From Symsagittifera roscoffensis (Eukaryota; Xenacoelomorpha; Acoela; Convolutidae), in the NCBI RefSeq assembly GCF_963678635.1, contig NC_087066.1, positions 44,877,624-44,941,623 of the forward strand: a stretch of DNA of 64,000 nt. The letters run 5' to 3'. The stretch's first letter is position 1, and each line of letters opens with the position of its first letter. The notes beneath the pieces are model-generated. The model made no database searches. It was not told the DNA's origin and saw nothing but the letters and a program-made list of their open reading frames with translations. This document shows positions 19,488-30,210 of this stretch, piece after piece. A program made the position numbers and the translations under genes.

Positions 19488-19691
19488 ATGAGGAAAAACA
19501 ACAAAGAGTGTACAAGCAAAGATTGCTTAAAACCTTCAGGGCTGACAAATTGGATGGGATGTGATTGTTGTTCTAGTTGGTATCATATCAGTTGTGTAAA
19601 TCTTTCTCTTAGCGACTCCAAGAAAACCCAATGGTTTCAATGTCCTTTATGCGTTGATGTATACTCTTTTTATAGAAACAACAATAGGTAA
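19488..19691 (+). CDS. PHD finger at the N-terminus of element N1
   Basis: ATG start. ECTSKDCL, then GCDCCSSWYHISCVNL and WFQCPLC give the Cys4-His-Cys3 PHD pattern, including the Trp before the last pair. PHD fingers read histone tails or occur in retroelement ORF1-like regions. The frame stops (TAATGA) soon after the finger. In all three copies the next domain is in other frames, so this is either a separate small ORF or the frameshifted start of the main protein. Confidence 0.8.
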   Translation: MRKNNKECTSKDCLKPSGLTNWMGCDCCSSWYHISCVNLSLSDSKKTQWFQCPLCVDVYSFYRNNNR

Positions 19692-19804
19692 TGATTAAGT
19701 CCTAGACAATTATGTTAATAAAGCCATCTCAAATGTCCGAGTACTCAAGAGAGTACCAAAAAACTCACGTGTTCCCTTGGTGGAAAGTCTATCGGACAAA
19801 ATAA

Positions 19805-20900
19805 ATGACATTTTCTACAATTCAGAAGATGTTACAAAGTGACTATTTTTTTAACGTCGTTCTTGTTTTTTTGAGGCAACCGAAAAGAAGTAGGAGAAGT
19901 AGACGAAGTAGACGAATAATCAAAAAAATTCGAGCAAATGGAGTGTCACTTCCAGAACCCCATCCCCAAATTTCAAGCCCGCCACTGAGTGACCTCGAGC
20001 GGAGATTAAAGCTAATAAGTAGTAAGCTCGATGAAGGAAATATAAAGGGAGGGATAAGGCTTGCTGCTTCGGATGACAAAATTGCTCCTTTTTCAACTAA
20101 TAACTATCGATAACTCTTGTCTAAGCACACTCAGCGAGCCAAATTTGCAGCTACAAATCCAAAAAAAAAACACATAGTTTTTTTGTAACCGAATTCGCCC
20201 TATGCAAAGCGATAATAACCTTTCCGAACGGATCAGCAGCAGGTCCTAATAAAATAGTTCCTCGAAATCTTAAAGATCTTGTAAGTAAGTCAAATGGCAG
20301 TGCAGGACTTAACTTTCTGAAATCGCATACCAAGTTGACAAACCTCATTGGAGATGGCAAAATACCCGAACCCCTAAGACCTTTCTTTATTGGCGCAAAG
20401 CTTGTCGCCCTCATAAAGTTAGACGGAGGGTTGAGACCGATTGCCATTGACAACACGCTGAGACGTATCGCGTCTAAATGTGCTGGAAGCAAGGCCCTCT
20501 CCGAGCAACAATACTTTTTCGGAAACGTACAGGTGGGATGCGGTACCAAACTAGGAGCAGACATAGCTGCACACTCGTTTCGAAACCCAATTGAACGCGA
20601 CGACAATACAAAACGCACTGTTTTTTAAAACTAGATTTTAAGAATGCTTTTAATTCTCTTAATGGAGAAACAATGCTGATCCATGCTTTTTCAAATCGCC
20701 CCGAATTGTATAATTACACCCATTGCGCGCATAGTAAACCTAGTTACCTTTTTTACGGAAGCTCTGTCATAATTTCAGAAGATGGAACTACAGCAAGGTG
20801 ATATTGAAGCCCCAGCCTATTTTGCGGAAACAATTTAGACACTAGTCGAACAGTTGGAATCGAAAATAAACATCTGGTAATTAGATGATGGAAATTTGGC
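19805..20900 (+). pseudogene. reverse transcriptase of element N1, broken
   Basis: The pre-RT region is open at 19,805-20,113 and RT fingers at 20,335-20,628 (LRPFFIGAKLVALIKLDGGL). RT motifs follow: LDFKNAFNSL (motif A, Asp codon at 20,634), QGD..AP (20,794) and W-stop-LDDG (20,875-20,892). The motif C tyrosine is a TAA stop here and TAT in copies N2 and N3. The bases between fingers and motif A are out of frame by one. Confidence 0.75.
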
Positions 20901-21389
20901 CGACGACTATAAGATAGTACTCCGGGACCCCAAAAACAGTCTGAAATTGGAACAAGTTTACGGCATGAGCTTGAACACTGAAAAGTGCAAACTTTTTTTT
21001 GGGACCGACTGCGAGTACACAGTATAATTCAATTTTAAAACATTTGAATAAAATACGCCCCAAAATAATAACAAAAAATAATCCTCGTTTTAAGAAATTC
21101 GTTATGCAAGGTCACTTATCAGAAATGGATGATAACCAGTTTTTACGAGCAGTTTTCCCGGCAGCCGAAGGTAGTTTGGGGGTTTCTTTCGCACGTCTAC
21201 TAGCTTAACCCGCTTTGTAAGCCTCAGCAGTAGGAGCAAAAAACGCCTTAAACAAAATCGTTGGTTTGGAGCATGCGGATGGAACCTATAATGATGCATT
21301 TAAACGGTGGTTTGAACTTGGAAAAATTGAAATGTCTCCGGAAAATTAAATGTAAAAAAATTGGATTGAGTCATATCTTGAGTCGAAAT

Positions 21390-22170
21390 TGCAGACTTGA
21401 TTTTACAACTCAAACCAACAGACGTAAAAAGATTCAACGCGTTCCAAGATAGATTTGGTTCCCAGTGGTTGAACGTCATCCCGTGCAAAAATTTAAGGTT
21501 AAAAATGTCAAACCAACAACTCAGAATTGCAATAGGACTTCGATTAGGCTCAAAAACATGCGAACGGCACAAATGCGTGTGAGGAAACGTCAAACCAACA
21601 ACTCAGAATTGCAATAGGACTTCGATTAGGCTCAAAAATATGCGAACGGCATAAATGCTTGTGAGGTCTTTCTTGCCTCAAAAGTGCAAGGAGATTCTCT
21701 AGGCATTCAAACCTGTATGCCCTTATAAAGCAGAGTTTATCTTCTACTCACTTTCCGTCTGTTTTAGAACCACGATACCTCTACAAGACCGATCCGAAGC
21801 GACCAGACGGTTTGACGCTCGTTCCATGGGCTGTTGCTAAGCAGCATTTGTTGAATGTAACGGTAGTATACTTCTTAGCTCCTGGTAGGATTAGTGCCGA
21901 GTCTGTTTGTAACCCAGGTACGGCTGCCTCTGAATCGGAAGAGCAAAAAAATGACAAGTAAAAAGATCTAGTAGATCTTGAGTAATTTTTTCAACCGCTA
22001 GCTTTTGAGATTCAGGGCGCGGCCGGACCCAGCACGGAACGGAAATTTTTTTGAGCAATTTGTAAGAACCTAAGCATATGCACTGAGGAACCCAGAGCAG
22101 GCAGCTTTTTAAAACAGAGAATCTCCCTGGCAATACAGATTGCGAACGCCGGTTGCGTACTCGGAACAAA
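21390..22170 (+). pseudogene. C-terminal PD-(D/E)XK-like nuclease region of N1
   Basis: Readable, with frame changes: PKRPDGLTLVPWAV (about 21,795) and LLNVTVVYFLAPG (about 21,850), then an acidic, Lys-rich segment. The spacing P-D...(D)VTVV...K fits restriction-like endonuclease domains of some non-LTR elements. Here the second acidic residue is Asn; copies N2 and N3 have Asp. Copy N1 also carries a 60-bp tandem duplication (21,526-21,585 versus 21,589-21,648; aacgtcaaaccaacaactca). Confidence 0.6.
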
Positions 22171-22199
22171 AATTAACAAAATAATTTTCGACGAATTCT

Positions 22200-24195
22200 T
22201 CTATTTGTAGCAATTGTATATTATATTTTCTCGTGTCGAGTCGCGTGTCCTTATTGAAGAAACGTAACCCGTATCGATTTTAATTGTAAGGACATCAACA
22301 CTTGACATCCTATTTTATCATTATCATTTTCATATCTAGAAAATGCCAAGGATTTTGCCGGGAATACGTGACGAAGGGACTCCTGACTGCAACCGCGGTA
22401 ACTAGGATACTTTTGACCTTCTGATTTTACATAAATCAGGTACCAAAAACAAAAAACAATTATTTAAACAGACCTAGTGATATATCATATCACAATCTTT
22501 TCACTCGTGATTCGTTTTTTTTAGATTTGGTCGGAACATTTAAGGCTACTTGCACAGTCACCGGCTATCCTTCTTGCTTCGACCATTGAAAATGGTAGCA
22601 ACTTTGTATTCTGATTTTTAGTAGCTTTTTTTCTTAATGTTTCGCAAACAAAATTATGTACTACAAAAAATCAATCATCGCACTGGGCTGAGTGATGTAT
22701 CATAATAAATACCTTTCATTCGTGATTCTAACCACATTAAAAAATTTCCAAAACTGTTAAGTTTCCAGACGAGAAAAACCGATTTGAAATTTTTGTTTTT
22801 TGTCCAGTTTTCGTCTCATTTTTGGCCATTTATAATAGCTTGTTTTTAATTTTACTCAACGATACTTAACTTTTGAAGATTTTTACTGCTTTGATTTAGA
22901 ATCAAAAACCTCAAAATTCAAAAAGTGAAAAAACCTCAAAAACCTCAAAAATTGGGGGAAAAAATGACTTTCAAAAAATTTTTTAAACATGTTTTTTTTG
23001 GTTTTTCTGGTCGCTTTCATCAAAAACTGTTGTCTTGCTTGCCAATTGTACTATAATTATTGAGCATGACTAAATAAAAAGTTTACGTCAGATCACATCA
23101 TTTTATCACACCACGCATAAAAACTAAAAACTTTTTCTTCTAATTTTTTTAATGATCGGATTATTCTGTGCTACTTAAACAGTAAATTGCTGTACTTGTT
23201 TCTTTTTCTTTAGCAAATTAGATATCACCAACAATCATCGGAATGAGTCGATGATATATCAATTTAAAACCCTTTCAAATGTGATTTGACTGACAGTGAA
23301 AAATTAGTTGATAAAAATAGTTTAAAGGCTTACAGGCTTACAAAAGTTTACTTATGCTTAAATAAGGCCTTAAATTTTTATCTTTGGTTGAGTCAAGATT
23401 TTTTTTTACTGCTTTTTGTAGCTATTATTTGGGATTGAAAAGTTTCTGCAAAAATAGTGAAAGTTTTTTTGGAAAATTGAATAAATTTCTACAACATTTT
23501 TTGTATTTCTAGTCATTTTTCTACAGTTTTTTTCAATTTGCTTAATTTACTATAACTACCGAGCATGCTCAATTTTTTTTTCTTCAATCAGATGAATTAA
23601 TCACACCCCGCTGAAAAAACTACACTAATTTGATCTTCACTTTCAGTTAATGGTCGGAACCTTCTATGCTTTTTGCTCAGTAATTGTTTTTTCAGCAATT
23701 GACATACAATTCATTTTTAGTCCTAGATTTTTAATGAACAAAATGTTTCCTTCATACTAAAATAGGAAAAATGATTTCTTCAATATTTATTATACAAACC
23801 ATTAATTTTTTCAGCGACTGCTTTTCGGCTAAGAGAAAATCGAGTTTAGGTGGCTATTTTTTTGATTAAAAATTTTGAAAAAATATATATTCGAATTGTT
23901 GGAAGAAATCAAGCCGCCCGTTTAGAAAACAAAAAATTGACTCACGCAACACAAGTTTGCCTTAAATCCATTCTTGAAATGCATTTACCCGAAAATATTA
24001 GTGAAAGTCATTCAGTTGCAACTAGAAATTGAGCCCACTAACTAATTTGCCTTAGAACACACTATTCATCAATTACCTTAACTGACTATTCAATTGAAAC
24101 TACCCGATAAAAAACAGTTTTGCACTACCCGTTACAACTTCGCTTAGTATACATTATTCATCAAACTAACTCATTCTTAGATTGAATTACCTGAT
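22200..24195. repeat. module T, copy 1: AT-rich tail with degenerate tandem repeats
   Basis: No genes are visible. Landmarks recur at intervals of about 500-620 bp: ggtcgga-like at 22,529, 23,153 and 23,652; gagcatg at 23,061 and 23,561; tgatatatcat-like at 22,480 and 23,247; and cacaccncgc at about 23,106 and 23,606. This is a degraded array of three or more units. There is also a cctcaaaa-rich patch at 22,905-22,960. The stretch recurs at 40.2-41.26 kb (truncated) and 53.8-55.8 kb. Confidence 0.65.
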
Positions 24196-24333
24196 TACTA
24201 CCCACCTTGATGGTCTAATGTCAAGTGAATCACAGTCGACATTAGGAAGAAAAAGGCGCAATGTCACCAATGCGCAGAAAATATTCACGACTGTAAGCTA
24301 TCTTCGAAATCCTCCGTTTCCAGTGATCTAAAA

Positions 24334-24555
24334 TTAAAAATGGTTAACCATACAAAAGGTTGTGATTTTTTTCGATTTTGCCATCTTCTTTTCGATTTTG
24401 CTCTTTCCGATGCTGCTTTTAACGAGCTCACGTTGTAACGTGCGATAACTAGTTTTCTGAACATTGGCTGGTACTGTTTCGTACAGCTTTAGCCATAGCT
24501 TTGTCGAGCCCATTGGAGCTGAAATTTGCTCTTACTCTTGAAATTTGGCGCTCAT
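24334..24555 (-). pseudogene. small basic protein of module R, copy 3, with a stop
   Basis: Same sequence as the frame at 8613-8834, starting ATG at 24,555, with a TAA after the sixth codon. The basic C-terminus (KSKIEKKMAKSKKITT) is kept. Confidence 0.4.
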
Positions 24556-25372
24556 TTTATTTTATCGAATTCAAAATTGAATTCAAAATTGATTCAAATC
24601 TGGGTTCAAATAGGTTTTGTCATATACCGTGCGTTTGATTTAAAAAACAACTGATTGAACCACATGAGCTCAAACATGGAAACTTTGAGTAGGTGGTCTG
24701 TTTTATTTGAAGGCGGATAAAAATTACCCGTTTGATGGGTCTTTTAACCTGCATTCATTGAGTATATAGTCTATTAGGGTTTTTGAATGTGTTGTTATTG
24801 TTTTTGTTAACAACATCAAGGTTATACGGTATCAATTATGTGTCACGTGGAGCTTCCCATCTGCTTCCAAGTAATTTAGGTTGTAGACTCCTAATAAGAT
24901 CAGGTTAGAAATGGGGATTGTGCATAATCTAGGGTTATAGCAAGCTCTTGCTTCAGCTTTTGGTTCAAATTAGTTGGTACTTTTGTATTATTGTTTTATA
25001 TCGCCTTCCGTTATTTTTTTGCTGTTTTTAAAGGATCCATTAGAACAAAAAGAGACAATTTTTGATCAGATCATTATCTATAGTTTTTCGTCATTTGAGT
25101 CAATGAAACAAGTTTCTAAAAAATTGAAATTGTTTCACCGCCAATTTGCTTCATGAAAGCTTTATGTTTATTTTGCTTACTGTTTAAACTTTAACAGTTT
25201 AGAAGAAGGATTTTTATGATTTTCCGATAGTTTTCTAATTTGTCTGTGATGTTTTCATATTTTATCAAGGGACCAGGTTTTGGATGAAAATCACCTGCTT
25301 TTTGTATTTAAAATTGTTTTTGCAGTCATAACGAAAATGATTATGACAAAAACACAACATTTTTAAGGATAA

Positions 25373-25642
25373 ATGAGAATATTGGCGCACTTAGCAGGCT
25401 TCAATTTCGATCCTGAGGTGCGCAAGAAAGGCACAGCGTTTTTTTTGTTTGAAAAAACTGTCAAAAGCTATATTAAAAAAAAAGATTTCCGTATCTTCGT
25501 TTTTGCAAACTACTATTCATCATTACTAACTGCAAACCGAGAGATACAAGTTAAGATTAAAAAAAACAAAAGCATTATCGTCAAGCAAAAAATTACCGGA
25601 AATTTTGAAGAAGTTTTTCTTTACGAGTATCTATACAATTGA
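25373..25642 (+). CDS. conserved small frame of module R (89 codons)
   Basis: ATG start (MRILAHLAGFNFDPEVRKKG), Phe- and Lys-rich, with KSYIKKKDFRIFVFANYYSS. Copies at 34,530-34,800 and 42,145-42,381 keep most of this frame but differ at the ends. At 9163 a 50-bp deletion removes its centre. Not recognised. It may be a fragment of a larger protein. Confidence 0.35.
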   Translation: MRILAHLAGFNFDPEVRKKGTAFFLFEKTVKSYIKKKDFRIFVFANYYSSLLTANREIQVKIKKNKSIIVKQKITGNFEEVFLYEYLYN

Positions 25643-26554
25643 ATGTTATGACTGGAATTTCTGCGTTTTGTCGATGTTGCTGATTATAGCCCTTAAATTA
25701 TCATAACTACTGTTGCTGGTGATACTGGGGCGCCTGTAGGGTTGGTTTCACAAAAGGTAATCAGAGTCACACAAACAATTTTGGTGTAATCAGGGTTAAG
25801 TTTAACTCTAAGTTGGTGTTTTGAGTATTCATCATTGAAATGAATATTACCTCAGTATAAAAAGGTCAAGTCTTTGATGTCTTTCATCGTCGAGTTTATT
25901 TCAGGACCTGCAACCTTCACACGCTCGCGTAGTTTTCAATTATAGAGCTGTTACAAGTGTCAATTGTTGAATTCGCTTCACTGTTATTCAAATTGGACTG
26001 TATTTCAAATATCACAATCATTTTGGGTTTCATTTTTTTTTAAATAATAGAACGAATAGCTCCTGTCGGATGTTATTGAAATCATCGGTGTTTGACATTT
26101 TTTCTCCAGTGTGGAGCTCGTTCCATCATGTGTTTTCATATTTTTCAATTTATGCTCAGATTTGAGTTCTCATTCGAGCCGTTTCGTTTCATCTCTTATT
26201 GGGAACGGCATAAACTTTTCACGGATTTTTTCAAACTTCTTTGAATTGTTTTTATCTAAACTTAGTTCCTCTTTGTTTGCATGAGATCCAATTTAAACAC
26301 ATGAAAAAATTAGGATGAACTTCTTTTTAATTTTAAAATTTAAAAAAATTTTTTTTTAGAGTGCTGTTTCAAGTTTGTCGAACTCAGCAAAAACTGTCGA
26401 ACTTAATTTTTGTCTCATTTTCGAGTTGGTTGTACACTTTTTTTAATATAAGAAACAAATGGGAGCTGATATTGTAAAGAATCAATTTATTGGCAATTTT
26501 TCTGATTCACGTTGAGCTCAGAGTAGAGTTATAAGGTTATAAGAATATTAAACA

Positions 26555-26605
26555 GTTATTTCAAGCGTTTGCGCAAATCTTGTGCGTCATCAGGATTAAG
26601 ATTTT
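26555..26605 (-). ncRNA. hammerhead-like core in PLE tail, copy P3 (mutated)
   Basis: On the minus strand CTGATGA is the complement of 26,587-26,593. A CGCA/TGCG stem follows, then CAAA in place of the conserved GAAA. This is the same layout as at 35,715-35,775, where the core is canonical. Confidence 0.5.
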
Positions 26606-27950
26606 TTAAAATAATAATTACAGAACAATCAAAGATCTGAAAAACGATAAAAATGTCTAAAGAGGCTCTGAAACTTTTTGACCAATCAAATTTCAACAAC
26701 TGTAATTACATAATAGTTACGTAATCTTTGGTAAGTTTTTACTGTAAATTTCTGAGATTTTTTAATTTTTTGTTCTTTCATTGTTTTAAAGTTTTGATTT
26801 GAGAGTACTTTCGATGCTGACATGTCAGTGTTTTAAAACTTAGCCATGTTATACGGGGACTATAGTTTTACTGTTAATTCCCGGCTCTTGAAGTCATCAC
26901 GTGTGTTGATTCTCGGCCTCTCCCTCCAAATATGCAAAACCTCTAGTGTGAGTAGCTTCTGAGTGTTGGCTGTTTGGTCTATAATCTCTGACTTCAGCTC
27001 AGCAGTACCACCTACCTCCTGAATAAATTCGAATAAGTGTTTCCCTACTGGGGAGTCCTCTTTGCGGTGTTCACCGACCCTCGTGGCTAAATGTCGGAGT
27101 GTCTGGTTAACATGGGTGGAGTTACATCCACTACATGTAAGCTTATACACCCACCACTTTGGATCTCAATTCACAAGCAAAGAAAGTTTTGAGGGATTGC
27201 AAGCATGTTTTCAATTTTCTTTTTGTAAAAATTATTTGTACCCCGAATATTTGCCGTATCTTTGCAGCTAACAATTGAGCTGGATTGCCTCGATGTTGCA
27301 TTGTAAAAGGGGTGTGAGTCTCTCAACCATTTATCATTTCTCGGTTCTGATGCCGTCAAATCTAATTTTGTCTTTCTCTCAAAGATCTTGTTAAGGGTTT
27401 CAAAAACTACCCTGTCCGGATCAATTTTTCGGATATTGATTTTCAATCCGTTGTTTCCGATTTTTTTCCAATGCCCGGTCAAAAATTTACCATGCTGAGG
27501 TACTTTTGAAAACCCTATGAACAGTCCCTTATTTAACGTTTCTTTTCTTTTGAAAAGGTACGCATCCTCTAAAATTCAGAATGGTATAGGTATCAGTGGA
27601 TTTTTGGTACCACCTTCATGTGACCTTTTTCCTGAGTCCACGTTCCAAAAAGACATTTAAATCCAAAAAAGCCAAATTACAGTTACTATTAAGTTCTTCT
27701 TTGGTGAACTGCAAGTTTGGATGCAACTTATTTGCAGCCTCGAGGACTAGCTCAGGATCGCCCTTGACAGTTCTAACTATGTCATCCACAAAAGTATAAC
27801 ACCACTCTCATTCCGATATGCTTCTTAGTGTTGTTTGCAAAGCATGCAATACCAAATTTTTTCAGCGATGTCTGCGTATTTGGATCCCGATATCTTACCA
27901 AAATTTAAGTGGTACCAAATCAAAGAAGCTTCGCATTCTACCCCTTTAGT

Positions 27951-28331
27951 TCAATCTGTCACCTTTTTCTCACATCCAGGGCAGACTTCCTTGTTATCCT
28001 CATTTAGCACATTCAATTTTGGCAGTCCTTTCATTAATGCATGTTCGTAATCTTTGAGCCACAAATTGGCCAGTCTCAATGCAAGGGAGGCGCCAATTGT
28101 TAAACCATCTTTTTGTACATACCACAAACCATTGCATTCAGAGTGTACCTTACTCACTGCCAAATTTAGTAGTTTTTTCATAGCCTTGCGAGATTTTTCC
28201 GGATGATTGATTTGCTCATATAATCTCTTCAGGGCTATTTCAACAGCTTCCTTGAGCAGGATATTAGTGTATAAAGTCTTTCCATCAAGGGAGATTATAC
28301 TCTGATCAGAGTCCAACTCTAATTTCTCCAA
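27951..28331 (-). CDS. PLE P3 reverse-transcriptase palm fragment
   Basis: 126 codons with motif A (SLDGKTLYTN), the conserved KAMKKLLNLAVSKVHSEC region, motif B (GLTIGASLALRLANLW) and the first pair of the PHD-like insert (CPGCEKKVTD). It stops at the TGA shared by all amplified copies. Confidence 0.75.
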   Translation of the reverse strand: MEKLELDSDQSIISLDGKTLYTNILLKEAVEIALKRLYEQINHPEKSRKAMKKLLNLAVSKVHSECNGLWYVQKDGLTIGASLALRLANLWLKDYEHALMKGLPKLNVLNEDNKEVCPGCEKKVTD

Positions 28332-28576
28332 GATCTCCCTGGCACGTTTGAGTGTTAGTTTCTATGTTTGCCCCCTCAATTTGATCAAAGTATTTTACCA
28401 ATGATTTATTTAGGGGGTCATATGAGCTACCATGAAAACAAAGGAAGGGGCAAAGTGGTGTGCCTTGTTTGCGCGTTTTTGCTTTCCATGCAGCCTAGTT
28501 GATCTTAACCTAATATACAGCGCTTCGTTAATCTCGTGCTTTTTTCATGGCGAGTAATTCTTTGCCTATGTCTTTT

Positions 28577-28972
28577 TCAGTTTTTTTTTATCACGCTGTC
28601 TGTCGGATTCTTCTTCTCACTACTAAACTGTTCTGCCTGTAATGAATCTTGCAGTTTCTTCTCATATGCCTCCTTTGTCATTACACAAAAACCCACCCCC
28701 TTATCAAACGGCCTTGCCAGAAGACCGTTTTCCTTCAAGTACTTTCTGGCTTTTTCAACGCCTTTGTCAGAGGTGGTCTGTTTCACATTCGTAGCATATC
28801 TCTTTGAAGCTGCTTCAATTTGACATAAATTTTCTCCGAGTATTCTATGTAAATTCAGTTCAGACAAAAAACTATCAATGTCCGCAAGGAAGTGAATTTC
28901 ATTGAATTTGTCTCGTACCGGATGTTTTGGTCCAAAAAATAAGATTTCCCGCACCCACTGCGGCAAAAACAC
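28577..28972 (-). CDS. PLE P3 reverse-transcriptase N-terminal region
   Basis: 131 codons, the longest open N-terminal frame among the copies. It contains WVREILFFGPKHPVRDKFNE, SELNLHRILGENLCQIEAAS, then DKGVEKARKYLKENG and RPFDKGVGFCVMTKEAYEKK. The last part matches the RT fingers of PLEs, where a D-K-G-x-G-x-V-like motif binds the incoming nucleotide region. Confidence 0.75.
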   Translation of the reverse strand: MFLPQWVREILFFGPKHPVRDKFNEIHFLADIDSFLSELNLHRILGENLCQIEAASKRYATNVKQTTSDKGVEKARKYLKENGLLARPFDKGVGFCVMTKEAYEKKLQDSLQAEQFSSEKKNPTDSVIKKN

Positions 28973-29172
28973 TTCATCTCAAGTTCTGACTGGCCTAACA
29001 TCCAAGTTTTTCAATGGTCTATGCTGTCTTACCGAAAAATGTTTCTAGTTTTTTTTGTGTCGGCTTATCAGGTTTTTGACACTATATCATGCTTGCAGGT
29101 TCAGATAAAAAATTACCGAAGGCCACTACTTCTCATCGATACCCCTTCTCACTACCTTCCATGTTTTGCTAG
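28618..29172 (-). repeat. tandem duplication unit 1 within PLE P3
   Basis: A segment of about 555 bp covering the RT N-terminus is repeated directly at 29,173-29,728. For example atgctgtcttaccgaaaaat occurs at about 29,020 and 29,569, and cactaaattgttct at 29,175 and 29,724. Confidence 0.9.
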
Positions 29173-29728
29173 GTCACTAAATTGTTCTACCTGTAATGAA
29201 TCTTGCAGTTTCTTCTCATATGTCTCCTTTGTCATTACACAAAAACCAACCCCCTTATCAAACGGCCTTGCCAGAAGACCGTTGTCCTGCAAGTACTTTC
29301 TGGCTTTTTCAACGCCTTTGTCAGAGGTGGTCTATTTCTTACCATATCTCTTTGAAGCTGCTTCAATTTGACATAAATTTTCTCCGAGTATTCTATGTAA
29401 GTTCAGTTTAGACAAAAAATCTATCAATATCCGCAAGGAAGTGATTTTCATTGAATTTGTCTCGTACCGGATGTTTTGGTCCAAAAGTTAAGATTTCCCG
29501 CACCCACTGCGGCAAAAACACTTCATCTCAAATTCTGACTGGCCTAACATCCAAGTTTTTCAATGGTCTATGCTGTCTTACCGAAAAATGTTTCTAGTTT
29601 TTTTTGTGTCGGCTTATCAGGTTTTTGACACTATATCATGCTTGCAGGTTCAGATAAAAAATTACCGAAGGCCACTACTTCTCATCGATACCCCTTCTCA
29701 CTACCTTCCATGTTTTGCTAGGTCACTA
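29173..29728 (-). repeat. tandem duplication unit 2 within PLE P3
   Basis: Second unit, with a few substitutions and a short deletion near 29,336 (the first unit reads tttcacattcgtagca; here it is shortened). A partial third start (cactaaattgtt) follows at 29,743. Confidence 0.9.
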
Positions 29729-29829
29729 AATTGTTCTGCCTGGTCACTAAATTGTTACCGAAGGCCACTACTTCTCATCTATACCCCTTCGCACTACCTT
29801 CCTTGTTTTGCTAGGTTACCCGATGCCTA

Positions 29830-30195
29830 TCATAAGACAAACGGCGATACAACGAGAATCCTCAGACTCCTAGCAGCGTATCAGAGAGTGAGGAAAGAAT
29901 TAAAAATTTGGGATGATTTTGAGAGGTTACATGAAGAAGCATCAGAGTTTTCTCTCATTCGAAGACTGTTGCTTGGAGGAGACTCCATAGTATAGGCACG
30001 ACGACTGAGAGCGTATAAAATTAATGAGATAAAAATGGCGAAGTTCACTGATTCGATGGATTCTTGTTTTGGTGACGCATTGCTGACGCGTTGCAATACA
30101 CCATTTGCAAATTTGGAAAAAACGACCAGGAGCAGAAAGAGCAATGCCGCGACTACAAACCACGGAATATTCGATGACTATGGGCTAAATTGAAT
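29830..30195 (+). pseudogene. module A protein 1 C-terminal part, copy 3
   Basis: Matches 4887-5252, including RIPRLLAAYQRVRKELKIWD. It stops at the TAG at 29,993, as copy 2 does. The region after the stop keeps its reading frame (RLRAYKINEIKMAKF) to a TGA at 30,193. Confidence 0.6.
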
Positions 30196-30210
30196 ATCGC
30201 ACCAAACTTA

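Larger units (their letters stand above)
19101..22200 (+). mobile_element. PHD-RT-nuclease retroelement, copy N1, defective
   Basis: Plus-strand element with an untranslated-looking leader (19,101-19,487), a PHD finger, an N-terminal domain, a reverse transcriptase and a C-terminal PD-(D/E)XK-like domain. This resembles retroelements with a restriction-like endonuclease and no apurinic endonuclease. I do not assign a clade. About 250 bp between the RT and the C-terminal part (present at 38,925-39,140) are deleted at 21,090. Confidence 0.8.
24196..26850. repeat. module R, copy 3, the longest
   Basis: Begins with the right palindrome arm (24,196-24,360) and runs to the PLE 3' region. It is the most complete R copy in the window. 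Remnants of small minus-strand frames lie at about 25,020-25,270 and 26,040-26,290, and a plus-strand frame at 25,373-25,642. The remainder is AT-rich with nothing recognised. Confidence 0.8.
26850..29826 (-). mobile_element. Penelope-like element, copy P3 (minus strand), with internal duplication
   Basis: GIY-YIG at 26,860-27,150 (KLTCSGCNSTHVNQTLRHLA). The linker is open at 27,171-27,482, separated by a CACC-type insertion that P6 shares. The motif C region is near 27,590-27,800, with the PHD-like insert at about 27,830-27,980. RT palm at 27,951-28,331 and fingers at 28,577-28,972. The 5' part is duplicated in tandem. The 5' end joins module A at 29,826. Confidence 0.9.

Noticed and set aside
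19843-20618. Minus-strand frames (78 and 155 codons) over element N, repeated at 37,985 and 51,642
   Set aside because: Antisense to the RT and pre-RT frames, which carry recognisable RT motifs.
26860-29400. Plus-strand frames such as 27,062-27,271, 28,536-28,823 and 29,021-29,371
   Set aside because: Antisense shadows of the PLE; the minus strand carries the RT and GIY-YIG motifs.
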